In this document: positions 52,425 through 60,846 of the stretch, piece by piece
Layout of the letters: each line of letters begins with the position of its first letter
How positions within the stretch are numbered: the first letter of the stretch is position 1
Source of the DNA: JAEUMY01 sp033764435
Lineage (GTDB): Bacteria > Pseudomonadota > Gammaproteobacteria > Burkholderiales > Usitatibacteraceae
Direction: 5' to 3'
NCBI GenBank assembly: GCA_033764435.1
Contig: JANRIX010000070.1
Coordinates: forward strand, 38,868 to 102,867
Length of the DNA stretch: 64,000 bases
Position numbers and translations under genes: made by a program
The notes under the pieces: generated by a model
Database searches by the model: none
The model's input: only the letters and a program-made list of their open reading frames with translations
Told to the model about the DNA's origin: nothing

Positions 52425-54116
52425 CTAGACCGCGACGATGCGCCGGTTGCCCGTGCCGGGCAATGCCTTCAGGCTCTTGCCAACCGTGGTCGTGTAGGTG
52501 CGGCTGCTCACCGTGCTGACAAAGCGCCAATCCGCGCGTACCTCTGTGCGGTTGGCCGTCACCACCATGTAGCCGCGCCGGCTGGTGTCGGTGTACTGCA
52601 ACGGGCCGATCAACTGCTCGATGCCGGCCGCGAAAACCGCGGGATTCTCGTTGGGGAAAATAGTTTCGAAGCCAGGCGACGACACCGACGGTGTTGCGAA
52701 CTCCACGCCCACCTGATTGCCCTGCAGATCGAGCAAGTCATTTGCCCACGCGTTGTGGGTGTCACCGGCCAGGACGACCAGATTCTTGCCCGCCGCACGT
52801 GCGGTACCCAGCACGGTTTCGCGTGCCGCCTGATAGCCGTCCCAGGCGTCCAGGTTGTACGGAATGGCCGGCGCTTGCAGGATCGCCAACTGCGTGGGCG
52901 TGAGATTCTGCGGTGCGGTCTGGGCAATCGCCGCGAGCGCGGCGTAGTCGCCCACGCTGATCTGTTGCAGCGCGATGGGTGCAGGAATGTTCATGCGGCC
53001 CATCAGGACTTGCTGGCCGAGGATTTGCCAGAGCGCCGTTGAGGTGGTCATCTGACCCTGCAGCCACGCTGTCTGCGTGGACCCGAGCAACTGGCGAGCC
53101 GGATTGCCGACTGCCGCAGCGAATCCTGCGGCATCGAATCCGCCACCCGCCGTGACGAACGACTCGATCTCCACCTGCAAGTCGCGCCCGATGATGCGCG
53201 TGTCCAGCATGTGCAGCGAGGCGAGATCGCCGAAGTTGAAGCTGCGATAGATGCGCTCCAGATTGCTCGCGTCCGGCGTGCGAATGGGCATCCAGTCGTG
53301 ATAGGCCTGCAGCGCCGCCGCCTTGCGTGCGGCCCATGCACCTTCCGTGGCGGGCGTGTGATTCTCGGCGCCATCGCGCCAGGCGTCATTGGCAATCTCG
53401 TGGTCGTCCCAGACGCAGATCATGGGCATCGCGGCGTGAAGCGCCTGCAAGTCCGGATCGGTGCGGTACTGCGCGTGCCGCTTGCGGTAGTCGGCGGAAG
53501 ACAGGATTTCGTTCACCGGATCGGACACCCGACCCAGCGCTGCGGCACCGGCCGACGCATACCCTGTGCTGTTGTACTCATAGATGTAGTCGCCCAGGTG
53601 AATGGCGGCATCGATGTCCGTCTGCCGGGCGGCATCGCCATAAACGTTGAAAAAGCCGGCCGGATAGTTGGAGCAAGAGAACACCGCAAGCTTGATCTGT
53701 GCAACCCCGGCGGCGGGCAGCGTTTTGGTGCGCCCGACCGGCGACAGCGTCTGCGCGTAGCGGAAGCGGTAGAAGTACACCGTGCCTGCGGACAGCCCTG
53801 TCGCGTCCACCTTCGCGGTGAAGTCGCGCTCCGGGGTGGCAGACACCTGGCCTTCGCGAATGACGCTGGTGAATGCCTGATCGGTCGCAACCTGCCAAAA
53901 AAGGTCCACCGCCTCTGCCTTCTCGGGCGTGACCCGCGTCCAAAGGATCACCGCATTGGCCAGCGGATCACCGCTTGCCACGCCATGCAGGAACTTCACG
54001 CTGTTGGACGGCTGAACATCATCCGAACAGCCACTGAGGCCCGCGCCCGCCGCGATGGCTGCCGTGCCTGCCGCAACGGTGGAGAGAAATTTGCGGCGTG
54101 ACGGACTCGTACTCAT
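52425..54116 (-). CDS. phoD: PhoD-family alkaline phosphatase, exported via Tat
   Basis: 563 residues with twin-arginine signal S-R-R-K-F-L and lipobox-like L-S-G-C. Metal residues occur in A-V-F-S-C-S-N-Y, H-L-G-D-Y-I-Y-E, V-W-D-D-H-E and A-G-D-T-H-N-A-W. Releases phosphate from di- and mono-esters outside the cytoplasm. Single gene; no Pho box seen by eye upstream. Confidence 0.92.
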   Translation of the reverse strand: MSTSPSRRKFLSTVAAGTAAIAAGAGLSGCSDDVQPSNSVKFLHGVASGDPLANAVILWTRVTPEKAEAVDLFWQVATDQAFTSVIREGQVSATPERDFTAKVDATGLSAGTVYFYRFRYAQTLSPVGRTKTLPAAGVAQIKLAVFSCSNYPAGFFNVYGDAARQTDIDAAIHLGDYIYEYNSTGYASAGAAALGRVSDPVNEILSSADYRKRHAQYRTDPDLQALHAAMPMICVWDDHEIANDAWRDGAENHTPATEGAWAARKAAALQAYHDWMPIRTPDASNLERIYRSFNFGDLASLHMLDTRIIGRDLQVEIESFVTAGGGFDAAGFAAAVGNPARQLLGSTQTAWLQGQMTTSTALWQILGQQVLMGRMNIPAPIALQQISVGDYAALAAIAQTAPQNLTPTQLAILQAPAIPYNLDAWDGYQAARETVLGTARAAGKNLVVLAGDTHNAWANDLLDLQGNQVGVEFATPSVSSPGFETIFPNENPAVFAAGIEQLIGPLQYTDTSRRGYMVVTANRTEVRADWRFVSTVSSRTYTTTVGKSLKALPGTGNRRIVAV

Positions 54117-54209
54117 TGCGGGCTCCTGGATGACGAAGCCCCGAATGCTAGGCGGCAGCCGTTACAGCCGGCAGTCAGATTTGTGACACGACGCCGCAAG
54201 CGTCACCCC

Positions 54210-54221
54210 GCGAACATTCGC
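54210..54221. repeat. Iterated palindrome, one mismatch (GCGAACATTCGC)
   Basis: One central mismatch breaks the symmetry; intergenic between phoD and the nuclease gene. Confidence 0.8.
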
Positions 54222-54251
54222 AGGACTGATCGCCCTTCAGTCCGAAGCGGA

Positions 54252-55076
54252 CTACTGCTGGAAATATCGTCGCCGCAAGTATTCGACGTACGGCCCATGA
54301 CCAGCCGCACCACACGTCTCAAGCTTGGCAAACAGCGCCTGATAGGTTTGTGCGGAGAAGTTGATCCGGTCTTTCAAAACGAGAGTTCTGAAAACATCCA
54401 GCTCGATTTCATGCGCTTTGGCATGCTCATGATCAACCCGATACCACAGGTAGTGCAGATGCCACCGACCCCCTGCCGTGGACAATCCAAGCACGTGCTT
54501 CAGCAGCTGCTCCGCATGCAGCCACCTGAATGTTTGGCTGCCGTCGTAGAGAGCGCGCGCCAATGATTCGCAATGGCCAAAGCCGCGCGAAGCCCACAGC
54601 CCGGATTCGTGCTCGAAGTACTTCGGCTTGAACCCCGCCGAATGCCTGCCATAGACCTCCAGAAACTTTGACTCGATGGCGAATGTGGTTCCGTTGTCCA
54701 ACAAAAGCGCCACATCGAGATTCGGCGCATTGCCGGGCAAGCCTGTTGGAAACTTCTGCTCAAATCTCAGGCTGCAGATTTGTCCACTCAGTCCCAGCGC
54801 TGCAGCCAAGGGCCGGGCATTCCGGTGGCGCCAATAATCGAACACATTGCAGGCAAGTGCCGAGGATGAATGCAGCGCCTGCATTTTCCCTTTATGACCG
54901 TCGCTGCCCAGTTCGCCACCATCCCCTTCACTGAATTCAAGCGTCGTCTCAGTCGAAAGCGGCTCGAACAAGTTGTCCCGAAGCACACGGGTATAACCTT
55001 GGGCATCCAGCTCGCACGAGCGGTCCTTGGCCCACCGGCGCTGAACCTCCTTGGTCAGTTCAACGGGTCCGGGCAT
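54252..55076 (-). CDS. PGN_0703-like PD-(D/E)XK restriction endonuclease
   Basis: 274 residues. The nuclease core D121-V-A-L-L-L-D-N-G-T-T-F-A-I-E135-S-K137 gives the D...ExK catalytic triplet. The fold and flanking W-x-Y-R-V-D and F-K-P-K-Y-F-E motifs resemble the PGN_0703 putative restriction family. No partner methyltransferase is adjacent; the MmeI-like enzyme is 1.8 kb away on the same strand. Start of the accessory block. Base composition is lower in GC than core genes. Confidence 0.75.
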   Translation of the reverse strand: MPGPVELTKEVQRRWAKDRSCELDAQGYTRVLRDNLFEPLSTETTLEFSEGDGGELGSDGHKGKMQALHSSSALACNVFDYWRHRNARPLAAALGLSGQICSLRFEQKFPTGLPGNAPNLDVALLLDNGTTFAIESKFLEVYGRHSAGFKPKYFEHESGLWASRGFGHCESLARALYDGSQTFRWLHAEQLLKHVLGLSTAGGRWHLHYLWYRVDHEHAKAHEIELDVFRTLVLKDRINFSAQTYQALFAKLETCGAAGHGPYVEYLRRRYFQQ

Positions 55077-55133
55077 CTACCAAGTCCTGCCGCTGTCCGT
55101 ACCAAAGCCTGAAAGCTCTGAGAACACACCATT

Positions 55134-55145
55134 GCGAATATTCGC
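55134..55145. repeat. Iterated palindrome, copy 22 (intergenic)
   Basis: Exact copy 2 bases past the stop of the secreted unknown gene. Confidence 0.95.
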
Positions 55146-55147
55146 AT

Positions 55148-55633
55148 TCATGGCATTGCCGCCAGCATCTCCGGCGTGATGCAAAGCGGCTTGTGCAGCC
55201 AGAGCGAAATTTGCTGCCCCATAGCAGGTACACCATTCGCGCCGCCTTTCGGGCCGAAGCCCTGATGCGAGTTGGCGCCGCCCCAGGTGATGGACAGCGA
55301 TTTCGGCTCGGCACCGGACAGATCGAACAGCTCGATGCGGACCAGTTCATCGGCCGCCTTGCCGCCAAACCGCTGCATCGACTCCCGGTACTTCTCCGCC
55401 GTCGCCGGCTCGATGAGCAGGCCCAACTTGAACCCGTTGGGTAGCGTCACCGCATGCGTCTGGCCCGGCACCGGCTTCCAGCGAAAATCCTTCATGCCCT
55501 CGGTCGAGAGTCGAACGGTCTGCACTGGCTTGCCTTCGTCGTAGCAACTCGCCTGAGCCAAACCCGGAGCAGCCAATAAGGTAATACTGGTAAGAATCCT
55601 AATTGCCGCTGAGAAACCAGCGTTCCTTATCAT
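55148..55633 (-). CDS. Exported unknown protein
   Basis: 161 residues with a signal peptide (about 1-28, ending Q-A-S). Two cysteines (C30 and C near 152). Contains a beta-rich domain and S-I-T-W-G-G-A-N. No family recognised. It sits between the nuclease and the RusA-like gene; relation to them unclear. Confidence 0.6.
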   Translation of the reverse strand: MIRNAGFSAAIRILTSITLLAAPGLAQASCYDEGKPVQTVRLSTEGMKDFRWKPVPGQTHAVTLPNGFKLGLLIEPATAEKYRESMQRFGGKAADELVRIELFDLSGAEPKSLSITWGGANSHQGFGPKGGANGVPAMGQQISLWLHKPLCITPEMLAAMP

Positions 55634-55661
55634 GCTTGCCTCCGTTGTTGGGTTGCTTTGT

Positions 55662-56342
55662 CTACTCGGGGAGCTTGTACTCGACTTTTCGCCCTTTAAT
55701 AACTACATACTCGCGCTTTTTCAACTCACCAAACACTGACTGAGCCTCCGTCTTGGGACGGTCCTGGCCTATCTTTGCGTGAATTGTATTCAGCAAACCG
55801 TTGGCGGTCTTCGGCGCCTTGTTCTTTGCATACCGCGCGCGCAAGTCAGCAATTGCCAACTCGACCTGAGTCACGCTCGCGGCCTCAACTACCTTCGATG
55901 CGGATTGCTTCGACTTCTCTTTCTTCGGAGGCAGCTCGTCAGATGGGCGCACTACTTCCAAAGGAGCACGGTCGTCCCGCATCTCGATGATCTCACCATC
56001 GACACCTGACTCAGAAGGGTTATCAACCATGACCTTCGCTGCTTCAATTGCCACCACGCACGCGTCCTTGCCGGGCGCATCCGAGAACACCGTCTTTCCC
56101 AGCGCATCGAAGAATCTTTTCAAAAGATTGTCCAGATCCGTGCCGAATGGATTCGCATCATGGAACTTGTCTGGTGCGAGGCGAAATGTAGCGCGAACCA
56201 GACATGGCCCAGCCACCTTCTTCAGGTTGGCTGTCTTTTCAATGATTGCACACGACCACCGCTGCAACCCCTCCTTGTTTCCAGTTGCCTTGGTGTGGGG
56301 ATACGGAACACCTCTGACCTTGAATCGTTGTGACTTGATCAT
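55662..56342 (-). CDS. RusA-like Holliday-junction nuclease with C-terminal extension
   Basis: 226 residues. Residues about 45-110 carry the RusA pattern D69-x-D71-N-L-L-K75 ... F-S-D88, in spacing like RusA's catalytic D-x-D and later Asp. A linker rich in Lys and Ser is followed by a winged-helix-like tail (about 175-225, T-A-N-G-L-L-N-T ... K-K-R-E-Y-V). Usual RusA is about 120 residues, so the tail is an addition. Low GC. Probably phage- or island-derived; resolution of recombination intermediates is inferred. Confidence 0.7.
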   Translation of the reverse strand: MIKSQRFKVRGVPYPHTKATGNKEGLQRWSCAIIEKTANLKKVAGPCLVRATFRLAPDKFHDANPFGTDLDNLLKRFFDALGKTVFSDAPGKDACVVAIEAAKVMVDNPSESGVDGEIIEMRDDRAPLEVVRPSDELPPKKEKSKQSASKVVEAASVTQVELAIADLRARYAKNKAPKTANGLLNTIHAKIGQDRPKTEAQSVFGELKKREYVVIKGRKVEYKLPE

Positions 56343-56364
56343 GAGCTATCCGAAGCTGGTGTAC

Positions 56365-56376
56365 GCGAATATTCGC
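56365..56376. repeat. Iterated palindrome, copy 23 (intergenic)
   Basis: Exact copy in the 39-base gap between the RusA-like and the small unknown gene. Confidence 0.95.
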
Positions 56377-56381
56377 ATCGA

Positions 56382-56822
56382 CTATTTGAATCCAAGCGCG
56401 CGATCAATCCCTTTTTGCCCAAAGCCCTCGATTCGTTTCCATTGAAGTAGCGCAGACTCTCCATTCATGTTGTGCAAATTTCTGCGGATCTTTGCCACAT
56501 CCTCGACTGACCATGCTCTACCTTGAGCGTTCTGAATTAGGGCCTTACGGGCGGGTGCCCAATCTTTTTGGAATGAGTCCGGATTATGTTCGCCGTCATC
56601 CCTGCGAACCTTCTCCAAGCTCAAGAATGGAAGCTGTGCAAAGAAACATGCTGCGTCAATCAAACTGCAAACCTGTCCAACATGTCGTGCGTGAGTCTCA
56701 CCTTTGTAGCCAAGCGCGATACACAGACTCCCGTAAGTCGTCATCTGATTTGGAGCAAGGCAAGTTTGCTCTAGCAAGCTGAGCACCCTGTGAGCATCCG
56801 CATATTGAGTATCCGCTGACAT
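56382..56822 (-). CDS. Small unknown protein of the accessory block
   Basis: 146 residues. An N-terminal T-Y-G-S-L-x-I-A-L-G-Y ... A-R-H-V-G segment and a later R-R-D-D-G recall the DNA-binding fold of alkyltransferase-like proteins, but the P-C-H-R active site is absent. This is only a motif-level likeness. Low GC; 14 bases downstream of the MmeI-like gene on the same strand, so it is probably cotranscribed. Confidence 0.5.
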   Translation of the reverse strand: MSADTQYADAHRVLSLLEQTCLAPNQMTTYGSLCIALGYKGETHARHVGQVCSLIDAACFFAQLPFLSLEKVRRDDGEHNPDSFQKDWAPARKALIQNAQGRAWSVEDVAKIRRNLHNMNGESALLQWKRIEGFGQKGIDRALGFK

Positions 56823-56836
56823 TTGTTCTCCTTCTC

Positions 56837-59746
56837 CTATCTCCCGAGTGCCGCGCGCTCAAGATTCAGCTTGAGCAGCCGGCGCAGGATTTCCTCGTCG
56901 GGCATGTCGGGCGTGTAGTCGTCCCAGCCGTAGGCGCGGGCGACGGCTGCATCGAGCGTGCGGTGCGCATCCTCCAGCCACTGCACCTCGCCCTTTTCGC
57001 GCGCGTTGTACAGATTGGTCAGCGTGCGATTCTTGATCGCTTGCGAATATTCGGGCTTGGGGATGATGCGGTCGGGATAGCCCGGCACGACTTCGGGCAC
57101 CACATCCACCCAGTCCGGCGGGTTCAGCCAGTTTTCGCGCAGTTCGTTCAGGCGCTTGGCGGCTGCGGCGATTTCCTGCCAAATGCCAGCATTCGACTCA
57201 GGAAACGGAAACGTCTGAAAACATTGTGTGGGGTTATAGCAAGGGCGGTCTTCTAATGTTCCTCCGAGTGAAAGCGCCCACGTGACATGAATGCGTGATG
57301 AAACGATTCCAAAAGTCGCATCATCGTCGCGCGCAATGACTATCAGCTTCTTGTCAGGTAGTACGGAGCCATCAAGCCAAATGAATGGCCGATGCTTTGC
57401 AACCTCTGGCGTTGCAATGAATCGTTTAAGCGGTGCAGTTGCTGACCTCATTGCAATGCGCGGCTCGCCATGCCTCCACCAGTACTTGCGATAGCTTTCA
57501 CGATTGTTCTGATAACGCACCGGCTTGACATGCTCGACAACGTAACGAAAAGGCTCCTCGTAAAGTGCAGCTTCTGACTCGGTCATTTTCGTGCCGAAAT
57601 CAATGATCCATCCGTCGCGTGAACGGCGGGTCACATCGAGTCCATTCCAACTCGGTTTCAGAACATCGCTATTGGGCCTTTGGTGAGGGTTGGGCGCGAT
57701 CAACCACTGTCTTGCCGTGTCTCCTTCAATATCAAAAGGTCCAATCTTCTGAGAACCCTGAAAGCTGATTCCTGAATTCTCAGACAGCGGCTTTGCCACA
57801 GTAACGTCCAAAGCCTCGGAGCCAATAGCGCTGCCTTGTAGGTCAGCAGTGACGCCTTGGACCACACGGCCGTCTAGGACATGTCGTGAGGCGGTGGGCG
57901 CAAAGCAGACAATGGAAACTCGAACAGATGCTCCCTCGTTCACCCACTCTTCATCACTCCATGCTTCGAAAATCACACCTCGATCCACTATGGACTGAAG
58001 GACTGGCCGACTGATTGCCATGCGAATCGAGTTAGTAGCAACCAAGCCAGCACGGGTTGCGGTTCCTGTTTCAATCGCTGATTGCGCCTTCGCAAACCAG
58101 TAGCAAACCAAGTCAGCGCCACCGGGAACCCTGAGGCCATAGAGCTCGCGAATGTCCTCGGTGTATGCATCCCCCAACTGCTCGCGCATCTTGCTTCCAC
58201 CCAGAAATGGCGGGTTCCCGATGATCACGTCCACCGCTGGCCATTGCGCTACGGTCACGGTTTCATGCATCACCTTCTCACCGTTCTCCACGCGCTCTTC
58301 CCTGCGAATATTCGCAAGCGCGTCGCGACACTCGATCTGGTCCAGCGTCTTGAGAATGGGCTCCTTGCTGGGTGCAAAGCCGTGCTTCAGCATCCACTGG
58401 ATGTCGCCGATCCACACCGTCACCTTGGCGAGTTCTGCCGCGTAGGGGCTCAGCTCGATGCCGAACATGGACTGTGGGCCGACTTCGGGGAACCCGCGCT
58501 CCAGCCCCAGCGACTCAGCCTCCAGATCGACACGGAGCTCGATGTCCTTCAATGACTGCAGCGCGAGATAGAGGAAGTTGCCGCTGCCGCACGCGGGATC
58601 GAGCACCTTGAAGTTCTTCAGCTTCTCCTTGAAAGCGATGTAGCGGCGGAATGCATCCTTCAGCGCGTTGGTTGCCTTGGCCTTCTCCGCGCTCTTCCGG
58701 CTGTTCTCGAACTGGTGCATCACGTCCATCTGCGCGGCGATGGCGGCTTTCTCCACCGCCCACTCGGCCAGCAACGGCTCGACGATGACGGGGTTGACGA
58801 TGCGCATGATGGACACGGGGTCGGTGTAGTGCGCGCCGAGCTGGCTGCGCTTGGCCGGGTCCAGCCCGCGCTCGAACAGGGTGCCGAAAATGGACGGCTC
58901 GATAGCGCTCCAGTCGAGCAGCGACACGTTCACCAGCTTGTCGATGTCGTCGGCGGTGAGTGGCAGCGTCAGGTCGTTATCGAACAGGCCACCGTTGAAC
59001 CACTGGATGATGTGCTCGCCAAAATCGCCATGGCGGGTGGACATGGCGGTGAAGAGCTTCTTGATCTGCGCCTGGCAACGCGCGGCATCCTTGCGGCCGT
59101 TGTGGAGGATCTTCGAGAAGATCTGGTCGGGCAGCAGCGGATCGCTGGCCGGCCCTTTTGCGTCCTCGGCGAAGAGGCAGAAGATGATCTTGTTCAGGAA
59201 GTGGGCGACGTCATGCGGCTCGTGCCCGCGCTGCTGCATCTGCCACGCCAGGTCGCCGATGAGCTTGGCGGCCTGCAGGGTGATGGCGGTGCGGGTGCGT
59301 TCCGGCTTGAAGGCGTCCGGCTTGGTGAACAGCCAGCGCAGCTTCTGCAGATTCTCCGCCGTGCCGATGTCGGCCAGGGCGATGGTGTGGACTTCAGACG
59401 GCGTGCCGGTGAAGTGGGTATGAATTTCGATGCGCAGGCGGTCGCTCACGACCAGCAGCGGCGGGTTGTCCAGCGCCAGCGCGTAGGTCATGAGCTGCTT
59501 CAGCGCAGCTTCGAGATTGGCGCCCGGGGCCTTGTACTCCCAGGCGAAGTTGTGGCGCTTCCAGACATCCGCCCAGCCGCGCCCGGCACCCGTGCGCTTG
59601 GCACCCCGCTCGAAGCAGTAGTTGTCCGGGTCGGACGGCTTCTCCATGCCAAGGAGATCGCAGAGGTCAAGGAAATGCGCCTGCGCGCCGGCACGCTCGG
59701 AGAGCTTATTGTCCTGCCACTTGGCGATGAATTCGGCGGGGGTCAT
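56837..59746 (-). CDS. MmeI-like Type IIL restriction-modification enzyme
   Basis: 969-residue fused nuclease-methyltransferase. The N-terminal nuclease shows D60-x9-E70-Y-K72. A helical spacer (about 160-330) precedes the N6-adenine methyltransferase with L-D-P-A-C-G-S-G-N-F (near 385) and I-I-G-N-P-P-F (near 510), then a target-recognition domain and C-terminal helical tail. It can cut and modify without separate subunits. The middle (about residues 520-850, bases 57190-58190) is AT-richer than both ends, which suggests exchange of the recognition part. Palindrome copy 58304-58315 and a mismatch copy 57043-57054 lie in the GC-rich ends only. Confidence 0.85.
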   Translation of the reverse strand: MTPAEFIAKWQDNKLSERAGAQAHFLDLCDLLGMEKPSDPDNYCFERGAKRTGAGRGWADVWKRHNFAWEYKAPGANLEAALKQLMTYALALDNPPLLVVSDRLRIEIHTHFTGTPSEVHTIALADIGTAENLQKLRWLFTKPDAFKPERTRTAITLQAAKLIGDLAWQMQQRGHEPHDVAHFLNKIIFCLFAEDAKGPASDPLLPDQIFSKILHNGRKDAARCQAQIKKLFTAMSTRHGDFGEHIIQWFNGGLFDNDLTLPLTADDIDKLVNVSLLDWSAIEPSIFGTLFERGLDPAKRSQLGAHYTDPVSIMRIVNPVIVEPLLAEWAVEKAAIAAQMDVMHQFENSRKSAEKAKATNALKDAFRRYIAFKEKLKNFKVLDPACGSGNFLYLALQSLKDIELRVDLEAESLGLERGFPEVGPQSMFGIELSPYAAELAKVTVWIGDIQWMLKHGFAPSKEPILKTLDQIECRDALANIRREERVENGEKVMHETVTVAQWPAVDVIIGNPPFLGGSKMREQLGDAYTEDIRELYGLRVPGGADLVCYWFAKAQSAIETGTATRAGLVATNSIRMAISRPVLQSIVDRGVIFEAWSDEEWVNEGASVRVSIVCFAPTASRHVLDGRVVQGVTADLQGSAIGSEALDVTVAKPLSENSGISFQGSQKIGPFDIEGDTARQWLIAPNPHQRPNSDVLKPSWNGLDVTRRSRDGWIIDFGTKMTESEAALYEEPFRYVVEHVKPVRYQNNRESYRKYWWRHGEPRIAMRSATAPLKRFIATPEVAKHRPFIWLDGSVLPDKKLIVIARDDDATFGIVSSRIHVTWALSLGGTLEDRPCYNPTQCFQTFPFPESNAGIWQEIAAAAKRLNELRENWLNPPDWVDVVPEVVPGYPDRIIPKPEYSQAIKNRTLTNLYNAREKGEVQWLEDAHRTLDAAVARAYGWDDYTPDMPDEEILRRLLKLNLERAALGR
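57043..57054. repeat. Iterated palindrome, one mismatch (GCGAATATTCGG)
   Basis: Read E-Y-S-Q on the enzyme strand, in the GC-rich C-terminal part. Confidence 0.85.
58304..58315. repeat. Iterated palindrome, copy 24
   Basis: Exact copy in the MmeI-like gene, read A-N-I-R. Confidence 0.95.
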
Positions 59747-59773
59747 CTTGAGCGGGTTGTTCTGGTTGTTGAT

Positions 59774-59785
59774 GCGAATATTCGC
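59774..59785. repeat. Iterated palindrome, copy 25 (intergenic)
   Basis: Exact copy 27 bases upstream of the MmeI-like start. Confidence 0.95.
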
Positions 59786-59838
59786 ATGGCTTCAAAGGAA
59801 TCGCCCCACCTACCTTGATAGGGGTCCACGATCCACTC

Positions 59839-59850
59839 GCGAATATTCGC
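59839..59850. repeat. Iterated palindrome, copy 26 (intergenic)
   Basis: Exact copy 49 bases upstream of the EamA gene. Two copies in one 153-base divergent gap. Confidence 0.95.
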
Positions 59851-59899
59851 TACCATCCCGACGCGACCTCCCAACACGCAATTCCCACCGAGCTGCACC

Positions 59900-60793
59900 T
59901 TGTCCCCGAATCCCCTCCCCGAATCGTCCGCCCAGCGCCTCTGGCTCGCCGCCACGCCCGCCCTCTTCGTTTTCCTGTGGAGCACGGGATTCATCGGCGC
60001 CAAGTACGGCGTGCCGTACGCGGAGCCGTTCACGTTCCTCGCCATCCGCATGGCGCTTGCCTCTGGCTTGCTGCTCTTGCTGGCGCTGGCGATGAAGGCA
60101 CCCTGGCCGAACGCGCGCTCGGCGGGACACACGGCCGTCGCGGGATTGCTGGTCCATGGCTTCTACCTGGGCGGCGTGTTCTACGCGGTGCTGCTCAAGG
60201 TGCCGCTGGGCCAGGTGGCGCTGATCGTGGGCCTGCAGCCGGTGCTGACCGCGTTTCTGGCCGGGCCGCTCTTCGGCGAGCGCTTGGGACGCTGGCAGTG
60301 GCTGGGCATCGCGCTGGGTTTCCTCGGCGTGGTGCTGGTGGTGTCGGCCAAGACCGGCAGCGAAGTCGCGAGCCTCGCCGGCATTGCCTGCTGCGTGGCC
60401 GCGCTTGCGGGCATCACGGCAGGGACGCTTTATCAGAAGCGCTTCTGCACCGATCTCGACATCCGCACCAGCGGGGTCATCCAGTTTGCGGCGACGGGTG
60501 TGGCGTTCTGGCTGGGGGCGCTGGCCATCGAAACCCGGGTTGTGGTCTGGAGCGGGCAGTTCATCTTCGCGCTGGGCTGGTTGACTCTGGTGCTGAGTCT
60601 CGGCGCCATCACGTTGCTGTACGTCCTGATCCGCAACGGGGCGGCCGCCAAGGTCGCCAGCCTCTTCTTCCTGACCCCGCCGGTGACCGCCGTCATGGCC
60701 TTCTTTCTGTTTGGTGAAGTGCTATCCTTTTCGGCCCTTCTCGGACTGGCAGTGACTGCAATCGGCGTGGCGCTGGTGGCCCGGGGCAAGTAA
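59900..60793 (+). CDS. EamA-family (DMT) transporter
   Basis: 297 residues with ten membrane helices and the paired EamA repeats. The start is a TTG at 59900; no ATG or GTG lies nearby upstream in frame, and the next ATG would remove the first helix. Exports small metabolites; substrate unknown. Divergent from the restriction-modification gene. Confidence 0.85.
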   Translation: MSPNPLPESSAQRLWLAATPALFVFLWSTGFIGAKYGVPYAEPFTFLAIRMALASGLLLLLALAMKAPWPNARSAGHTAVAGLLVHGFYLGGVFYAVLLKVPLGQVALIVGLQPVLTAFLAGPLFGERLGRWQWLGIALGFLGVVLVVSAKTGSEVASLAGIACCVAALAGITAGTLYQKRFCTDLDIRTSGVIQFAATGVAFWLGALAIETRVVVWSGQFIFALGWLTLVLSLGAITLLYVLIRNGAAAKVASLFFLTPPVTAVMAFFLFGEVLSFSALLGLAVTAIGVALVARGK

Positions 60794-60846
60794 ACACTTC
60801 GCCTTGATCTTCTTTAAAATCAAGGCATTGCAAGTCAGGATGCATC

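Noticed and set aside
56837..59746. The palindrome as the target of the MmeI-like enzyme
   Set aside because: MmeI-type enzymes recognise short asymmetric sites and modify one strand; a 12-bp symmetric site does not fit.
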